Positions 9,789 to 18,611 are shown, numbered from the stretch's first letter. The stretch: DNA of 64,000 nt from Mycobacterium marinum (GCF_003391395.1 NZ_CP024190.1:4774001-4838000), one strand, 5' to 3'. A program made the numbers and translations. Notes: generated by a model from the sequence alone, not told the origin.

Positions 9789-9839
9789 CTTGCCGTGACA
9801 GCGGTGCCCAGGCGCCCACCCCAGAAGGAGCATCCGCCC

Positions 9840-11003
9840 ATGACCGCCCCCCAGGTATCCGACGAGGACTTTGCGCAGATCCTGGCCCAGACCCGCCACT
9901 TCGTTCGCTCGGTTGTGCTGCCGCGTGAGCAGCAGATCCTCGACGAGGACCGGGTTCCCGAAGACCTACGTGACCAGGCCAAACAGATGGGACTGTTCGG
10001 ATACGCGATACCGCCGCAGTGGGGCGGTCTTGGGCTGAATCTGGTGCAGGACGTCGAGCTGGCCATGGAATTGGGCTACACCTCACTGGCAGTGCGGTCG
10101 ATGTTCGGCACCAACAACGGCATCGCCGGGCAAGTGCTAGTCGGGTTCGGCACCGATGAGCAGAAGGCGCGCTGGTTGGAGCCCATCGCGTCCGGCGACG
10201 TCGTCGCCTCTTTTGCCCTGACCGAACCGGGAGCCGGATCCAGCCCCGCCGGCCTGCGCACCAAAGCCGTTCGCGACGGCGATGATTGGCTGATTACGGG
10301 GCAAAAGCGTTTCATCACCAATGCGCCCGTCGCCGACCTGTTCGTGGTGTTCGCGCGCACTCGGCCCGCCAGCGACAAGAGCCCGGGCATCGCCGTGTTC
10401 CTGGTGCCCGCGCAGAGCGCCGGTGTCGAGGTGGGCGCCAAGGACGCCAAGATGGGCCAGGAAGGCGCGTGGACCGCTGACGTCAGCTTCACCGACGTCC
10501 GGGTTGACGACGCCGCGCTGGTCGGCGGCAGCGAGGACATCGGCTATCGAGCCGCAATGACCTCGTTGGCCCGCGGCCGGGTACACATAGCCGCGATCGC
10601 GGTGGGCGCCGCACAACGTGCGCTCGACGAGTCCGTGGCGTACGCATCCACCGCAACCCAGGGCGGTGTGACGATCGGCAGCTTTCAACTGGTCCAGGCG
10701 ATGCTCGCCGACCAGCAGACCGGCGTGCTGGCGGGCCGCGCATTGGTGCGCGACGCCGCACGGATGTGGGTCTCCGGAGCGGATCGGCGGATCGCGCCGT
10801 CGGCGGCGAAACTATTCTGCACCGAAATGGCCGGTAAGGTGGCCGATCTCGCGGTGCAGATTCACGGCGGCAGTGGATACATGCGCGGAGTTCCGGTCGA
10901 ACGCATCTACCGCGATGTCCGTCTGCTGCGGCTGTATGAGGGCACCAGCGAGATTCAGCAACTGATCATCGGGTCCAACCTGATCAAGGCCGCGAATCGA
11001 TGA
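9840..11003 (+). CDS. Acyl-CoA dehydrogenase (FadE family), divergent
   Basis: A 387-residue acyl-CoA dehydrogenase with the usual three-domain layout: MGLFGYAIPPQWGGLGL, FALTEPGAGSSP, KRFITNAPVADL, IHGGSGYMRGVPVERIYRD and LYEGTSEIQQLI. I choose ATG 9840 because AGAAGGAG lies 9 nt upstream; an earlier in-frame GTG at 9795 would add a non-conserved arginine/proline-rich stretch. It is transcribed away from the SDR operon across the presumed GntR operator, so the cluster holds two dehydrogenases that may act on different intermediates. Confidence 0.9.
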   Translation: MTAPQVSDEDFAQILAQTRHFVRSVVLPREQQILDEDRVPEDLRDQAKQMGLFGYAIPPQWGGLGLNLVQDVELAMELGYTSLAVRSMFGTNNGIAGQVLVGFGTDEQKARWLEPIASGDVVASFALTEPGAGSSPAGLRTKAVRDGDDWLITGQKRFITNAPVADLFVVFARTRPASDKSPGIAVFLVPAQSAGVEVGAKDAKMGQEGAWTADVSFTDVRVDDAALVGGSEDIGYRAAMTSLARGRVHIAAIAVGAAQRALDESVAYASTATQGGVTIGSFQLVQAMLADQQTGVLAGRALVRDAARMWVSGADRRIAPSAAKLFCTEMAGKVADLAVQIHGGSGYMRGVPVERIYRDVRLLRLYEGTSEIQQLIIGSNLIKAANR

Positions 11004-11005
11004 CC

Positions 11006-12082
11006 TCAGCCGATCAGCTCTAGCGTCTCTAGATCCCGGATGGCCTGACAACCTCGCCCCAGCATGGTCAACACCATCTCGTCGCCACGCTCGGTGGCGG
11101 TGGCGAAAGCAAATCCGAGGGCCGAGATGAGGACCGTGTGCGGCATGCCCATTCGGTAGTCGCGCCAGCATGTTTCCCAGTCATATCCGGTGACGCCGTA
11201 GCTCAACAGCTTTCGGTGGTAGTCATCGACCAGGCTTTCCTCGATGTCCGAACGCACCTGGGAATTCAGGCTGGTTGCCGTGAAGTACCCAAGGTCTCGA
11301 GCCGGAAGGCCGATACCAAGGGTTTGCCAGTCGACCACGGCGACGCGGCGCAGGTCAGGGTCGAACAATAGATTGTCGAGCCGGTAGTCGCCGTGCAGCA
11401 GCGCAAACCGGTCCCGCTCGGCGAGCAACCACGGCGTCACCAGATTCATGGTCTCGGTGAAGGTTTCGCGGTCGGCGGCGCTGAGCCGATCACCGAGCTT
11501 GTCCAGGGTGATCTCCGCACTCATCCGCGCCACCTCACCAAGACCGTTGGCGAAAGGTTCATCCGGGAAAGGGAATGCGATCCCGGGCTGGTCCAGCCAA
11601 ACCGGATCACACCAGCTCGGCCCGTGCAGCCCGGCCAGCGCAACGACGGCCAGCCGCGCCTCCCGTTCGCCGCAGCCCGTGAGCTGGTCGCCCTGCACCG
11701 CGGGCGCCTGATCCTCCAGCAGCAGCGCGAAATCCATTGCATCTTCTGTGATCTCGCAGTAAAAGCAGCGGGGGGTCGGAACCCGGACCCGATCGGCAAC
11801 CGAAGAATAGAACGCACATTCGCTGCGATAACCGACGACGACTCGGTCCCGCACGGTGTCATCCTGAGCCGGCAATTTGATCACAAAGGTGTCCGGCAGA
11901 CCCGCCGGATCCGGGTCATAGGTGACGGTCAGCCGATAGGTGGCTCCGGTCTGCCCGGTGCCGATCGGGACCACATCGACTCCCGATACCCCGACCGGTG
12001 TGCCGCGTTCGCCAAGGACCGCCGCCAGCCACTGCGGGGTTACGTCGGTGGGGTGGCGAGGGATGGAAACCAAGGCGGCCAC
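11006..12082 (-). CDS. APH/ecdysteroid-kinase-fold phosphotransferase
   Basis: A 358-residue kinase-fold protein. The Brenner-type catalytic motif HGDYRLDNLLF and the metal-binding VVDWQTLG are present, with a nucleotide-binding N lobe containing GTGQTGATYRLTV and a lysine in FVIKLP. Such proteins often sit next to acyl-CoA dehydrogenases and may phosphorylate hydroxyacyl substrates, as in the ACAD10/11 systems. It converges tail to tail with the FadE at 9840-11003. The role is inferred from fold and neighbourhood only; antibiotic phosphorylation is unlikely in this context. Confidence 0.75.
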   Translation of the reverse strand: MAALVSIPRHPTDVTPQWLAAVLGERGTPVGVSGVDVVPIGTGQTGATYRLTVTYDPDPAGLPDTFVIKLPAQDDTVRDRVVVGYRSECAFYSSVADRVRVPTPRCFYCEITEDAMDFALLLEDQAPAVQGDQLTGCGEREARLAVVALAGLHGPSWCDPVWLDQPGIAFPFPDEPFANGLGEVARMSAEITLDKLGDRLSAADRETFTETMNLVTPWLLAERDRFALLHGDYRLDNLLFDPDLRRVAVVDWQTLGIGLPARDLGYFTATSLNSQVRSDIEESLVDDYHRKLLSYGVTGYDWETCWRDYRMGMPHTVLISALGFAFATATERGDEMVLTMLGRGCQAIRDLETLELIG

Positions 12083-12126
12083 CTAGCAACTGTAAGTCAT
12101 ACGGCATTAGTTTCGGCCGACCTGAT

Positions 12127-13866
12127 CTAGCCGGTGCGGATCCGCCATTCGGCGGCATCGTGCTGCTGTCGCCAGAACTCATGGAAGCGCCCCTGGGCGG
12201 CGAGCAGCTCATCGATCGATCCGTCCTCGACCACTCGACCGTCCTCGACGAAGAGCACGCGGTCGGCATGACGGATGCTCGCCAGTCGGTGGGCGACGAT
12301 CACCCGGGTGCGTGATTGCGGATCGGCCGTGAGTGCATCGACCACCGCGACCTCGTTCTCGGTGTCCAGCGCGCTGGTTGCTTCGTCGACCAGCAGCATC
12401 GGGGCGTCCTTGAGCAGGGCGCGCGCGATGCTGACCCGTTGGCGTTCACCGCCCGACAGCGCGGAACCGGCTTCGCCCACAACGGTGTCGGCGCCGTCGG
12501 GCAGCCTGTCGATCAGCTCGTCAACCCGCGCCAAGCGGATCGCCCGCCCCAATTGATCCTGGTCCGCACCCGGGTTTCCCGCCAGCACGTTCTCGCGGAT
12601 CGAGCCATGAAACAGGTAGGGATGCTGGAACACCACGCTCGACAGCGTGCGACGGGTGTGCGCATCCAGCGTCGCGGCGTCGGCTCCGTCAATCAGGATG
12701 CGGCCTCCGGTCGGCTGGTGCAGACCCGCAATCAGCGCCAGGATCGTGCTCTTTCCCGATCCCGAGGGGCCCACGATCGCAGTCGTGGTACCCGGCTGCA
12801 GGCAGAAACTGACCCCGTCAAGCACCGGCTCGGTGGCGCCGTCGTAGTTGAATGCGACGTGGTCGAATTCGATCCGCGCCGCCGCAGGGCCGTCATGCAG
12901 CGTGGCGGTCCCGGCCGCCACGGCCGGTGCCGTCAACACCGACCGGATGCGATCGAGCATGGCGCGCACACTCTGCAGCGCGGGAGCGAGCTCGCTCACG
13001 GCGGTGAAGGGCTCCAGGTAACGGGCAATCACGACAATCAGGGCGATCGCCTCGGGAACCGTCAGCGTGCCGCCCACGGTCAGCGCCGCGGTCGCTCCGG
13101 CCAGCACGATGAGCGCCAGCTGGCTGGCGATGCTGAACAGCAGCTGGCCGGGGACCTGCATGGCGAACAACCGCATCAACGAGCCGTGCTGGCGCGCAAG
13201 CGCGGATCCGACCAGGCTGCGGGCAGGCTCGACACGACGCGCGGCACGTAGCGCCTGTTGGGTTCGGGCGAACTCGATGATGCGCTCAGTGAGCGCAATA
13301 TTGGCTTCGTCGGCGACCTTGTCGGCACGTCGAGCAAATCGCCCCGACGCCCACAGCGCACCCAGCAGCAGGGGCACACCGGCAAGCGCGGCCAATCCCA
13401 GCTGCCAGGAAATGGGAAGCAGCGCCAGCCCGATGGCCAGTGGCAGCAGGACCGCCGAGACCAGCGGCGTCAGCAGGTAGACCACCAGTCCCACCAGTTC
13501 GGGCCCGCTGGCGGCGATCGCTTGACGGGCGGTCGCCGTGTTGTCTGCGGTGAACCAGTCCAGTCGCACACCGGGCAGCCGGTCTGCCACACCGTGCTGG
13601 GAATGGTCGAGCACAGCGAAACCCAGCTCGAAACCGACGCGTGCGCCGATGGCATCGATCACCCACCCGGATACCGTCGCAGCGGTCAGCCAGCCCAGCC
13701 ACACCAACGCCTGCTGTGGGGTGCTGCTGAACAGGGCACCAATGAGCGGAACCAGCAGCACCGTGCCGATCGCGCGGACCACAACCGAAAGCACCCCAAC
13801 CGCGGCGCACAGGATCAACTTGCCGCGGCGGTCCGCCGGCACCAGCCCTATCCAGGTGCGGATCAT
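12127..13866 (-). CDS. irtB: IrtB, ABC transporter half for iron-siderophore import
   Basis: A 579-residue type IV ABC exporter-fold half-transporter, the length I recall for M. tuberculosis IrtB. The membrane domain of about 330 residues is followed by an ATPase domain with Walker A GPSGSGKSTILA, a FQHPYLF Q-loop, the signature LSGGERQRVSIARAL and Walker B LLVDEATSALD. IrtAB imports and reduces iron-loaded carboxymycobactin/mycobactin. The start ATG 13866 overlaps the irtA stop by 4 nt (ATGA), which gives coupled translation of the heterodimer; the frame is open further upstream, but only inside irtA. Confidence 0.95.
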   Translation of the reverse strand: MIRTWIGLVPADRRGKLILCAAVGVLSVVVRAIGTVLLVPLIGALFSSTPQQALVWLGWLTAATVSGWVIDAIGARVGFELGFAVLDHSQHGVADRLPGVRLDWFTADNTATARQAIAASGPELVGLVVYLLTPLVSAVLLPLAIGLALLPISWQLGLAALAGVPLLLGALWASGRFARRADKVADEANIALTERIIEFARTQQALRAARRVEPARSLVGSALARQHGSLMRLFAMQVPGQLLFSIASQLALIVLAGATAALTVGGTLTVPEAIALIVVIARYLEPFTAVSELAPALQSVRAMLDRIRSVLTAPAVAAGTATLHDGPAAARIEFDHVAFNYDGATEPVLDGVSFCLQPGTTTAIVGPSGSGKSTILALIAGLHQPTGGRILIDGADAATLDAHTRRTLSSVVFQHPYLFHGSIRENVLAGNPGADQDQLGRAIRLARVDELIDRLPDGADTVVGEAGSALSGGERQRVSIARALLKDAPMLLVDEATSALDTENEVAVVDALTADPQSRTRVIVAHRLASIRHADRVLFVEDGRVVEDGSIDELLAAQGRFHEFWRQQHDAAEWRIRTG

Positions 13867-16487
13867 CGTGCGCCCTCCTGGATCGCGGCCAGCTCCACCT
13901 GATTGCCACAACCGGTCTCCCACAACCGTCGGTAGCGCCCGTAGGCGGCGAGCAGTTCATCGTGGGTACCGCGCTCGGCGATCTGGCCACGATCGAGGAC
14001 CACGATCTGGTCGGCTCCGGTGATGGTATGCAGTCGGTGCGCGATGACCAGCACGGTGCGATCCTTGGTCAGCCGATTAAGTGCTTGCTGCACCAGGTAT
14101 TCCGATTCGGGATCCGCATACGCGGTGGCCTCGTCGAGGATGAGCACCGGTGTATCGGCCAGGATGGCGCGGGCGATGGTGAGACGCTGCCGTTCGCCGC
14201 CCGACAACGCGGCGCCGGCTCCCAGCACGGTGTCGTAGCCATCGCGCAACCGCAGCACGCGGTCATGGATCTGGGCCTGGCCGGCCGCGGCCTGGATCTG
14301 CTCGGCCGGTGCATCGGGAACGGCTAGCGCGATGTTCTCGGCAACAGTCCCGTGCACCAGCTGAGTCTCCTGCAGCACCAGCCCGACCCGCTCGTAGAGC
14401 TCATCGGCGGTGAGCGACCGAATATCTTGTCCCCCAACTCGTATCGAACCTTGCTCGACATCATGGAACCGAGCCAGCAGGGCGGCGAGGGTGGACTTGC
14501 CTGAGCCCGAAGGCCCGACGAGCGCGGTGACGGTGCCCGGACGCAGCTGCAGCGACACGTCCCGGATCACCGGCACTCCCGGCCGGTACCCGAAGCTGAC
14601 CTTGTCGAACACCACCATCGCCGCCGAGTCGGCCTCGGCCAGCCCGGTGTGCTGTTCCAGTACCGGTTCATCGAGGGTGATTTGCAGCCGGCGAGCGGCC
14701 AGCACACCGGCGCTGATGCCGCCGATTCCGTAGGCGATGCCGAGTAGTCGGACACCGAACGTGGTGCCCAGCAATAAGAACGGCAGCAGATCTACCGGAT
14801 CCATTCGGTGATTGATCACCAGCAGCGTGCCGGTGACGGCGATCAGCCACAGGAACGTCGAAGGCCGGGTCGCAAGGTCCATCATGGTCTTCTTGCCCAC
14901 CAGCGGACGCTGCCAGGTGACCAGGAATTTGATGTACTCGTCGAGCTGGCGTTTGAAACTCGATGCCGCGGCGCCGCCAAAGACGCGAATCACCGGCTGA
15001 CCCTCCAGATAGGCCCCGGCCTCATCGTTCATCCGCTCGGCCCAGCGCTGCGAGGCAACCATGCGCGAGCCGGACTGGACCGCAAGCGATGACGTCATCA
15101 CCAGATACATCAGCACCGGGATGAGCAGAACCAGGGCAACCCGCCAGTCGACGATGAACAGGTAGACGAGCACCGCCACCGGGGCAACCACCGCGTTGAC
15201 CGCGTCCGGAATCGCGTGCGTAACCAGATAGTGCAGCGACAGCGTGTCGTCCTGCACCAGTTGCTTGATGGAACCTGACCCGCGCCCGGTGAACCAACCC
15301 AACGGCAGCCCAGACATCTTGCCCAGCAGCCGCGCACGCAACCCGCGAGCAAAGCGGGCGTCAACCACGTGCAGCCACAGCGTGAGGGCGGCACCAAGCA
15401 ACGTGCCAAGGCCCAGCAGCGAAACGGCGGCCAGCCCAACGTGCCAGAGCCGGGATTCTTGGGCCCCCGACAACAATATTCGGGCCAACTCAACCAGCAG
15501 CACGAACGGGGCCAGCTGCACCAGGGTGGCCACCACCTGCAGCACCCCGGACAGAATCAGGGCGAAACGTAGCGGCGCGAGCAACCGGCCCGCGGCCTGG
15601 GCACGCCAACTGCCGCGCGGCGTGGCCGCCACCGGCGATTGGGCTACCGGCTCCGGGGTTTCGGCCTGCGCCAGCGCGACTTCGGGTTGGTCATCGAGGC
15701 AAGTCGAAGCACCGCCTGCGGCGGCGTCTGGCACGCCTTCACGGCAGGTGCCCATCTCGCGGCCGGCGGTCCAATACGCCTGGGCGTGCACCACGGACTT
15801 GGGGAATCCGAATGCGTCGCGCAGCCGCTTGCGAACGTGTTTGAGGGCGGTGGCCTCCGGCGTCGCCCACGCATACCAGTCCGACCAGTCCCTGGTCTCG
15901 ATTGCTTCGGCCAACGATGTCTCGTCTCGGCGGCGAACCCAATGCACCCGCAATCGGGGATGTGCCGTGATGGGGATGCGCGTGTCGTTGTCGTCGTGTT
16001 GTTCGAGATACATCTCGATTGGTACGTCGTCGGGAACCGTTCCGACGATCCCGTTCATCCCCGGGATCGACGCCGAGTCTCCGATCAGCAAATAGCCGGC
16101 GGGTTGCTCCTTGGGTACGTCGAAGCGCGACGAGCTACCCATCAGCGACATCACTGCGATCGTGGCGCCGGGTTGCACGGTGCGGGCCCACTGCGATGCG
16201 GGGCCGGCCGGTTCGTGCAACACCACGTCGACCGCGAAGCGGCCGGAAGCCGCATCGGCTTCGGAGAGGGTGTAAGCGCGCTGATACTCGGTGTTGGACC
16301 CCTTCGGGTCCGGGAACCAAAACCTCAGCCAGGCCGCGGGTTCGGCCTGAGCATCCTCGAAAAGCGTCGGCGAGACCATCCGGATCCGCAGGAAATGCGG
16401 TGCGATGTACACCGTTTCGATCACCGTTGCGGTGTGATCACGAGCGCCGAAACCGCGCAACACTGCGCCTTGCAACCCGCGTGCCAT
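13863..16487 (-). CDS. irtA: IrtA, siderophore-interacting ABC transporter half
   Basis: An 874-residue fusion. Residues 1 to about 240 form a FAD-binding siderophore-interacting (SIP) reductase domain (FLRIRMVSPTLF, AYTLSEADAASG, LLIGDSASIPGM, ATPEATALKHVRKRL). Next come a low-complexity linker, a six-helix membrane domain, and an ATPase domain near the C-terminus with Walker A GPSGSGKSTLAALLA, the signature LSGGERQRLTIARA and Walker B LILDEATAYADP. It binds and reduces Fe(III)-carboxymycobactin and, with IrtB, brings iron into the cytoplasm. It is slightly longer than the M. tuberculosis protein because of the linker. Tandem IdeR-type boxes lie about 340 bp upstream. Confidence 0.95.
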   Translation of the reverse strand: MARGLQGAVLRGFGARDHTATVIETVYIAPHFLRIRMVSPTLFEDAQAEPAAWLRFWFPDPKGSNTEYQRAYTLSEADAASGRFAVDVVLHEPAGPASQWARTVQPGATIAVMSLMGSSSRFDVPKEQPAGYLLIGDSASIPGMNGIVGTVPDDVPIEMYLEQHDDNDTRIPITAHPRLRVHWVRRRDETSLAEAIETRDWSDWYAWATPEATALKHVRKRLRDAFGFPKSVVHAQAYWTAGREMGTCREGVPDAAAGGASTCLDDQPEVALAQAETPEPVAQSPVAATPRGSWRAQAAGRLLAPLRFALILSGVLQVVATLVQLAPFVLLVELARILLSGAQESRLWHVGLAAVSLLGLGTLLGAALTLWLHVVDARFARGLRARLLGKMSGLPLGWFTGRGSGSIKQLVQDDTLSLHYLVTHAIPDAVNAVVAPVAVLVYLFIVDWRVALVLLIPVLMYLVMTSSLAVQSGSRMVASQRWAERMNDEAGAYLEGQPVIRVFGGAAASSFKRQLDEYIKFLVTWQRPLVGKKTMMDLATRPSTFLWLIAVTGTLLVINHRMDPVDLLPFLLLGTTFGVRLLGIAYGIGGISAGVLAARRLQITLDEPVLEQHTGLAEADSAAMVVFDKVSFGYRPGVPVIRDVSLQLRPGTVTALVGPSGSGKSTLAALLARFHDVEQGSIRVGGQDIRSLTADELYERVGLVLQETQLVHGTVAENIALAVPDAPAEQIQAAAGQAQIHDRVLRLRDGYDTVLGAGAALSGGERQRLTIARAILADTPVLILDEATAYADPESEYLVQQALNRLTKDRTVLVIAHRLHTITGADQIVVLDRGQIAERGTHDELLAAYGRYRRLWETGCGNQVELAAIQEGAR

Positions 16488-16648
16488 CAGCGATCCTCTC
16501 TCGAGACGGTGCGCCCCACCGCGACTTTCCCGATCCGGCGACCCGGCGCAATCTTCGCTACCGGCCCGCGGATCAACGCGGCCGACGACGGCCGCACCAA
16601 CTCCGTAGGTACCCGACGATGGGCAACGGTCCGTTGCAGCACGATCAC
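16487..16648 (-). CDS. Small ORF coupled to irtA, unknown
   Basis: A 53-codon ORF starting GTG at 16648 and ending in a TGA that overlaps the irtA ATG (TGATG). The product is basic and includes PTELVRPSSAALIRGPVAK and ends RTVSREDR. Its GTG overlaps the TGA of the preceding small ORF, so iron box, two mini-ORFs and irtA form a continuous coupled chain. I do not recognise it. It may be a real small protein or, joined with the upstream ORF by a frameshift, the remnant of one gene of about 100 residues. Confidence 0.35.
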   Translation of the reverse strand: MIVLQRTVAHRRVPTELVRPSSAALIRGPVAKIAPGRRIGKVAVGRTVSREDR

Positions 16649-16794
16649 CTCACGTGTCCGGCCGGCGCCGCGGACACCGGGATCGTCGCGTCGGCACCCG
16701 ACCGCGATGGCCCGGGCGCGCGACCAACTCGAATGGTGTCGTCCATCGCGTTGAGCGGCGTTCCCCCGCCCATACGTGACGTCATGGTTTTCAT
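16645..16794 (-). CDS. Small ORF downstream of the iron boxes, unknown
   Basis: A 49-codon ORF from ATG 16794 (MKTMTSRMGGGTPLNAMDD) that ends in a TGA overlapping the GTG of the next small ORF (GTGA). It is the first reading frame after the tandem IdeR-type boxes in the irtA direction. No similarity is apparent to mbtK, mbtL, mbtM or mbtN, the genes that occupy this side of irtA in M. tuberculosis. It could be a remnant of a larger gene together with its downstream partner. Confidence 0.3.
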   Translation of the reverse strand: MKTMTSRMGGGTPLNAMDDTIRVGRAPGPSRSGADATIPVSAAPAGHVR

Positions 16795-16828
16795 CGAATG
16801 CACACCTAGACCTAGGACCCCCACCGAA

Positions 16829-16847
16829 TAAGGGTTGCCTTACTTTA
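16829..16847. promoter_or_regulatory. IdeR-type iron box 1
   Basis: TAAGGGTTGCCTTACTTTA matches the 19-bp IdeR box pattern (TTAGGTTAGGCTAACCTAA) at most core positions when read on the minus strand. IdeR with Fe(II) represses siderophore genes by binding such sites, and this one lies upstream of irtAB. Confidence 0.75.
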
Positions 16848-16852
16848 AAGAA

Positions 16853-16871
16853 TAAGGGTTACCTTACCTTA
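16853..16871. promoter_or_regulatory. IdeR-type iron box 2
   Basis: TAAGGGTTACCTTACCTTA is a second, better IdeR-like box lying 24 bp from the first (start to start), a tandem arrangement seen at strongly iron-repressed mycobacterial promoters. It is the closest regulatory site to irtAB. In M. tuberculosis such boxes lie between divergent mbtK and irtA; here no mbtK is present on the other side. Confidence 0.8.
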
Positions 16872-16934
16872 GAGCCCCACGTCTTCGCGCTCGTCGGCCC
16901 ACCCCTGGTCCGGACGTACAGAAGGAGATAGAAC

Positions 16935-16977
16935 GGCGCCGGCCACAAGCGACCGGCACCACCGGGCGTCAGCCCGG
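16935..16977 (-). terminator. Possible hairpins downstream of tRNA-Leu
   Basis: Two GC-rich inverted repeats follow the tRNA on its own strand: an imperfect one at 16935-16960 and a perfect CCGGGC-GTCA-GCCCGG at 16962-16977. Neither has a clear U-tract, so the terminator role is tentative. Confidence 0.3.
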
Positions 16978-16990
16978 GAAACCACATCGG

Positions 16991-17074
16991 TGCGGGCGGA
17001 GGGACTCGAACCCTCAAGCTCTTTCGAGCACCGGCACCTAAAGCCGGCATGTTTGCCAATTTCATCACGCCCGC
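16991..17074 (-). tRNA. tRNA-Leu (anticodon TAG)
   Basis: A class II tRNA on the minus strand. The acceptor stem GCGGGCG pairs with CGCCCGC, the anticodon stem CCGGC/GCCGG closes the loop TTTAGGT with anticodon TAG (decodes CUA/CUG-type leucine codons), and there is a long variable arm (GCTCGAAAGAGC). The T arm is GAGGGTTCGAGTCCCTC with GTTCGA. The 3' CCA is not encoded. A tRNA-Leu lies beside lprD in M. tuberculosis as well. Confidence 0.95.
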
Positions 17075-17223
17075 GCGCCTAGCGATATTACCCAGTCAGC
17101 CATCACACGAGACCTCAGCGGTACCGAACGCACCGTGACATCGGGTGCGGACTCGACCGTCGGGCCGTTGATCGCGACGGGCGGCATCAGCTCCCTACCG
17201 GGCCCGCGCGGTACCGTCAAGGG

Positions 17224-17616
17224 GTGTCCACCACCACCCCCCGCCGCCGCGCGCGCCGGCCCGCGCTGATCGCCCTGGTGATCATTGCGGCCAGCGGCTG
17301 CCTGGCGCTGGGCTGGTGGCAGTGGACCCGATTCGAGTCGACCTCGGGCAGCTTCCAAAATCTCGGCTACGCGCTGCAGTGGCCCATGTTCGCCTGGTTC
17401 TGCGTCTACGCCTACCGCAAGTTCGTGCGCTATGAGGAAACGCCCCCGCAGCCGCGCGACCCAGCAGCGGTGACGGAGATTCCCGCCGGACTGCTGCCGC
17501 AGCGAACCACGCCCGATCCGGCTGCGCCCGATGACCCCGCATTGCGCGAGTACAACGCCTACCTTGCCGCACTGGCCGAAGATGATGCCGAAAAGCAGAA
17601 CAGGACTACCGCATGA
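17224..17616 (+). CDS. lprD: LprD-like conserved membrane/lipoprotein
   Basis: A 130-residue protein matching M. tuberculosis LprD (Rv1343c) along its length from recall. It has a basic N-terminus, a hydrophobic segment containing IIAASGC (a lipobox-like cysteine), then LGWWQWTRFESTSGSFQNL, a second hydrophobic segment (WPMFAWFCVYAY) and an acidic tail rich in Ala/Asp. The start is GTG 17224. Its stop overlaps the ATG of the DUF3817 gene (ATGA). The function is unknown; two hydrophobic segments argue for a small integral membrane protein despite the lipoprotein name. Confidence 0.85.
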   Translation: MSTTTPRRRARRPALIALVIIAASGCLALGWWQWTRFESTSGSFQNLGYALQWPMFAWFCVYAYRKFVRYEETPPQPRDPAAVTEIPAGLLPQRTTPDPAAPDDPALREYNAYLAALAEDDAEKQNRTTA

Positions 17617-17975
17617 CCACACCCGAAACCCCCGAAGCGGGGCAGACCACAACGACCTTTCCGGTCGAGAAGATCCGTAGCGCCCTCGTCGGCTATCGCA
17701 TCATGGCGTGGACGACCGGGATCTGGCTGATCGCGCTGTGCTACGAGATCGTGGTGCGTTACGTCGTCAAGGTGGACAACCCGCCCACCTGGATCGGCGT
17801 AGTCCACGGCTGGGTGTACTTCGCTTACCTGCTGTTCACCGCAAACCTGGCGGTCAAGGTCCGGTGGCCGATCGGCAAGACGGTGGGTGTGCTGCTCGCC
17901 GGCACGATCCCGCTGTTGGGCATCATCGTCGAGCACTTTCAGACCAAGGACATCAAGACGCGCTTCGCCGTGTAA
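17613..17975 (+). CDS. DUF3817 integral membrane protein (Rv1342c family)
   Basis: A 120-residue membrane protein with about three transmembrane segments (around TGIWLIALCYEIVV, IGVVHGWVYFAYLLF and VGVLLAGTIPLLGI) and the HGWVYFAYL motif typical of DUF3817. It starts inside the lprD stop, so the two are co-translated, as in other mycobacteria. Function unknown. It converges on rdgB with 21 bp between the stops. Confidence 0.88.
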   Translation: MTTPETPEAGQTTTTFPVEKIRSALVGYRIMAWTTGIWLIALCYEIVVRYVVKVDNPPTWIGVVHGWVYFAYLLFTANLAVKVRWPIGKTVGVLLAGTIPLLGIIVEHFQTKDIKTRFAV

Positions 17976-17996
17976 GACCCCGCGCGGCGCCCCGGG

Positions 17997-18611
17997 TCAG
18001 GGTTGGGTTGTCACCAGGGCCCGCAGTGCGGGTAGCAACAGTGTCAACGCGCGCCCACGATGAGAGACCGCGTCCTTTTCCACCGGGCTTAGCTCGGCGG
18101 CGGTGCGGTTCGCGCCGTCGGCGATGAACACCGGGTCGTAACCGAACCCGCCGGCGCCGCGCGGCTCCTGCGCAACGGCACCGGGCCACTCGCCACGCAC
18201 CACAACTTCGCCCGAGCCCGAGACCAGTGCGCACGCCGAGACGAATGCGGCGCCGCGGCGCTGCTCGGGTACGTCGCGCAACTGGGCCAGCAACAACGCT
18301 GTGTTGCCGGCGTCGTCCCCGTGGTTGCCAGACCACCGGGCGGAGAGCACGCCGGGCATCCCGTTGAGCGCGGCCACCGTCAAACCGGAGTCGTCGGCGA
18401 CGCTGGGCAGACCGGTCGCAGCGAACGCTTCGCGCGCCTTGATCAGCGCGTTTTCCTCGAATGTCGCGCCGGTTTCGGGCGCTTCATCAAACGGCGCGAC
18501 GTCATTGAGGGACACCAGGGTCACCCCCGACAATCCGGCGGCATCGAGCACCCGGCGAAGTTCGGCCAGCTTCTTGGCGTTGCGACTGGCCACCAGCAGC
18601 TTGGTCACCAC
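17997..18611 (-). CDS. rdgB: RdgB/HAM1 non-canonical purine NTP pyrophosphatase
   Basis: A 204-residue homologue of Rv1341. It hydrolyses dITP, XTP and ITP to the monophosphates and so keeps deaminated purines out of DNA and RNA. Family motifs seen are LLVASRNAKKLAEL at the N-terminus, the catalytic/metal region FEENALIKAREA and DDSGLTVAALNG, GFGYDPVF, and SHRGRALTLLLP at the end. It lies downstream of rphA, as in M. tuberculosis, but here a DUF4395 gene intervenes. Confidence 0.93.
   Translation of the reverse strand: MVTKLLVASRNAKKLAELRRVLDAAGLSGVTLVSLNDVAPFDEAPETGATFEENALIKAREAFAATGLPSVADDSGLTVAALNGMPGVLSARWSGNHGDDAGNTALLLAQLRDVPEQRRGAAFVSACALVSGSGEVVVRGEWPGAVAQEPRGAGGFGYDPVFIADGANRTAAELSPVEKDAVSHRGRALTLLLPALRALVTTQP

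Noticed and set aside
16859..17068. 69-codon minus-strand ORF over the tRNA
   Set aside because: It runs through tRNA-Leu, which is structurally convincing.
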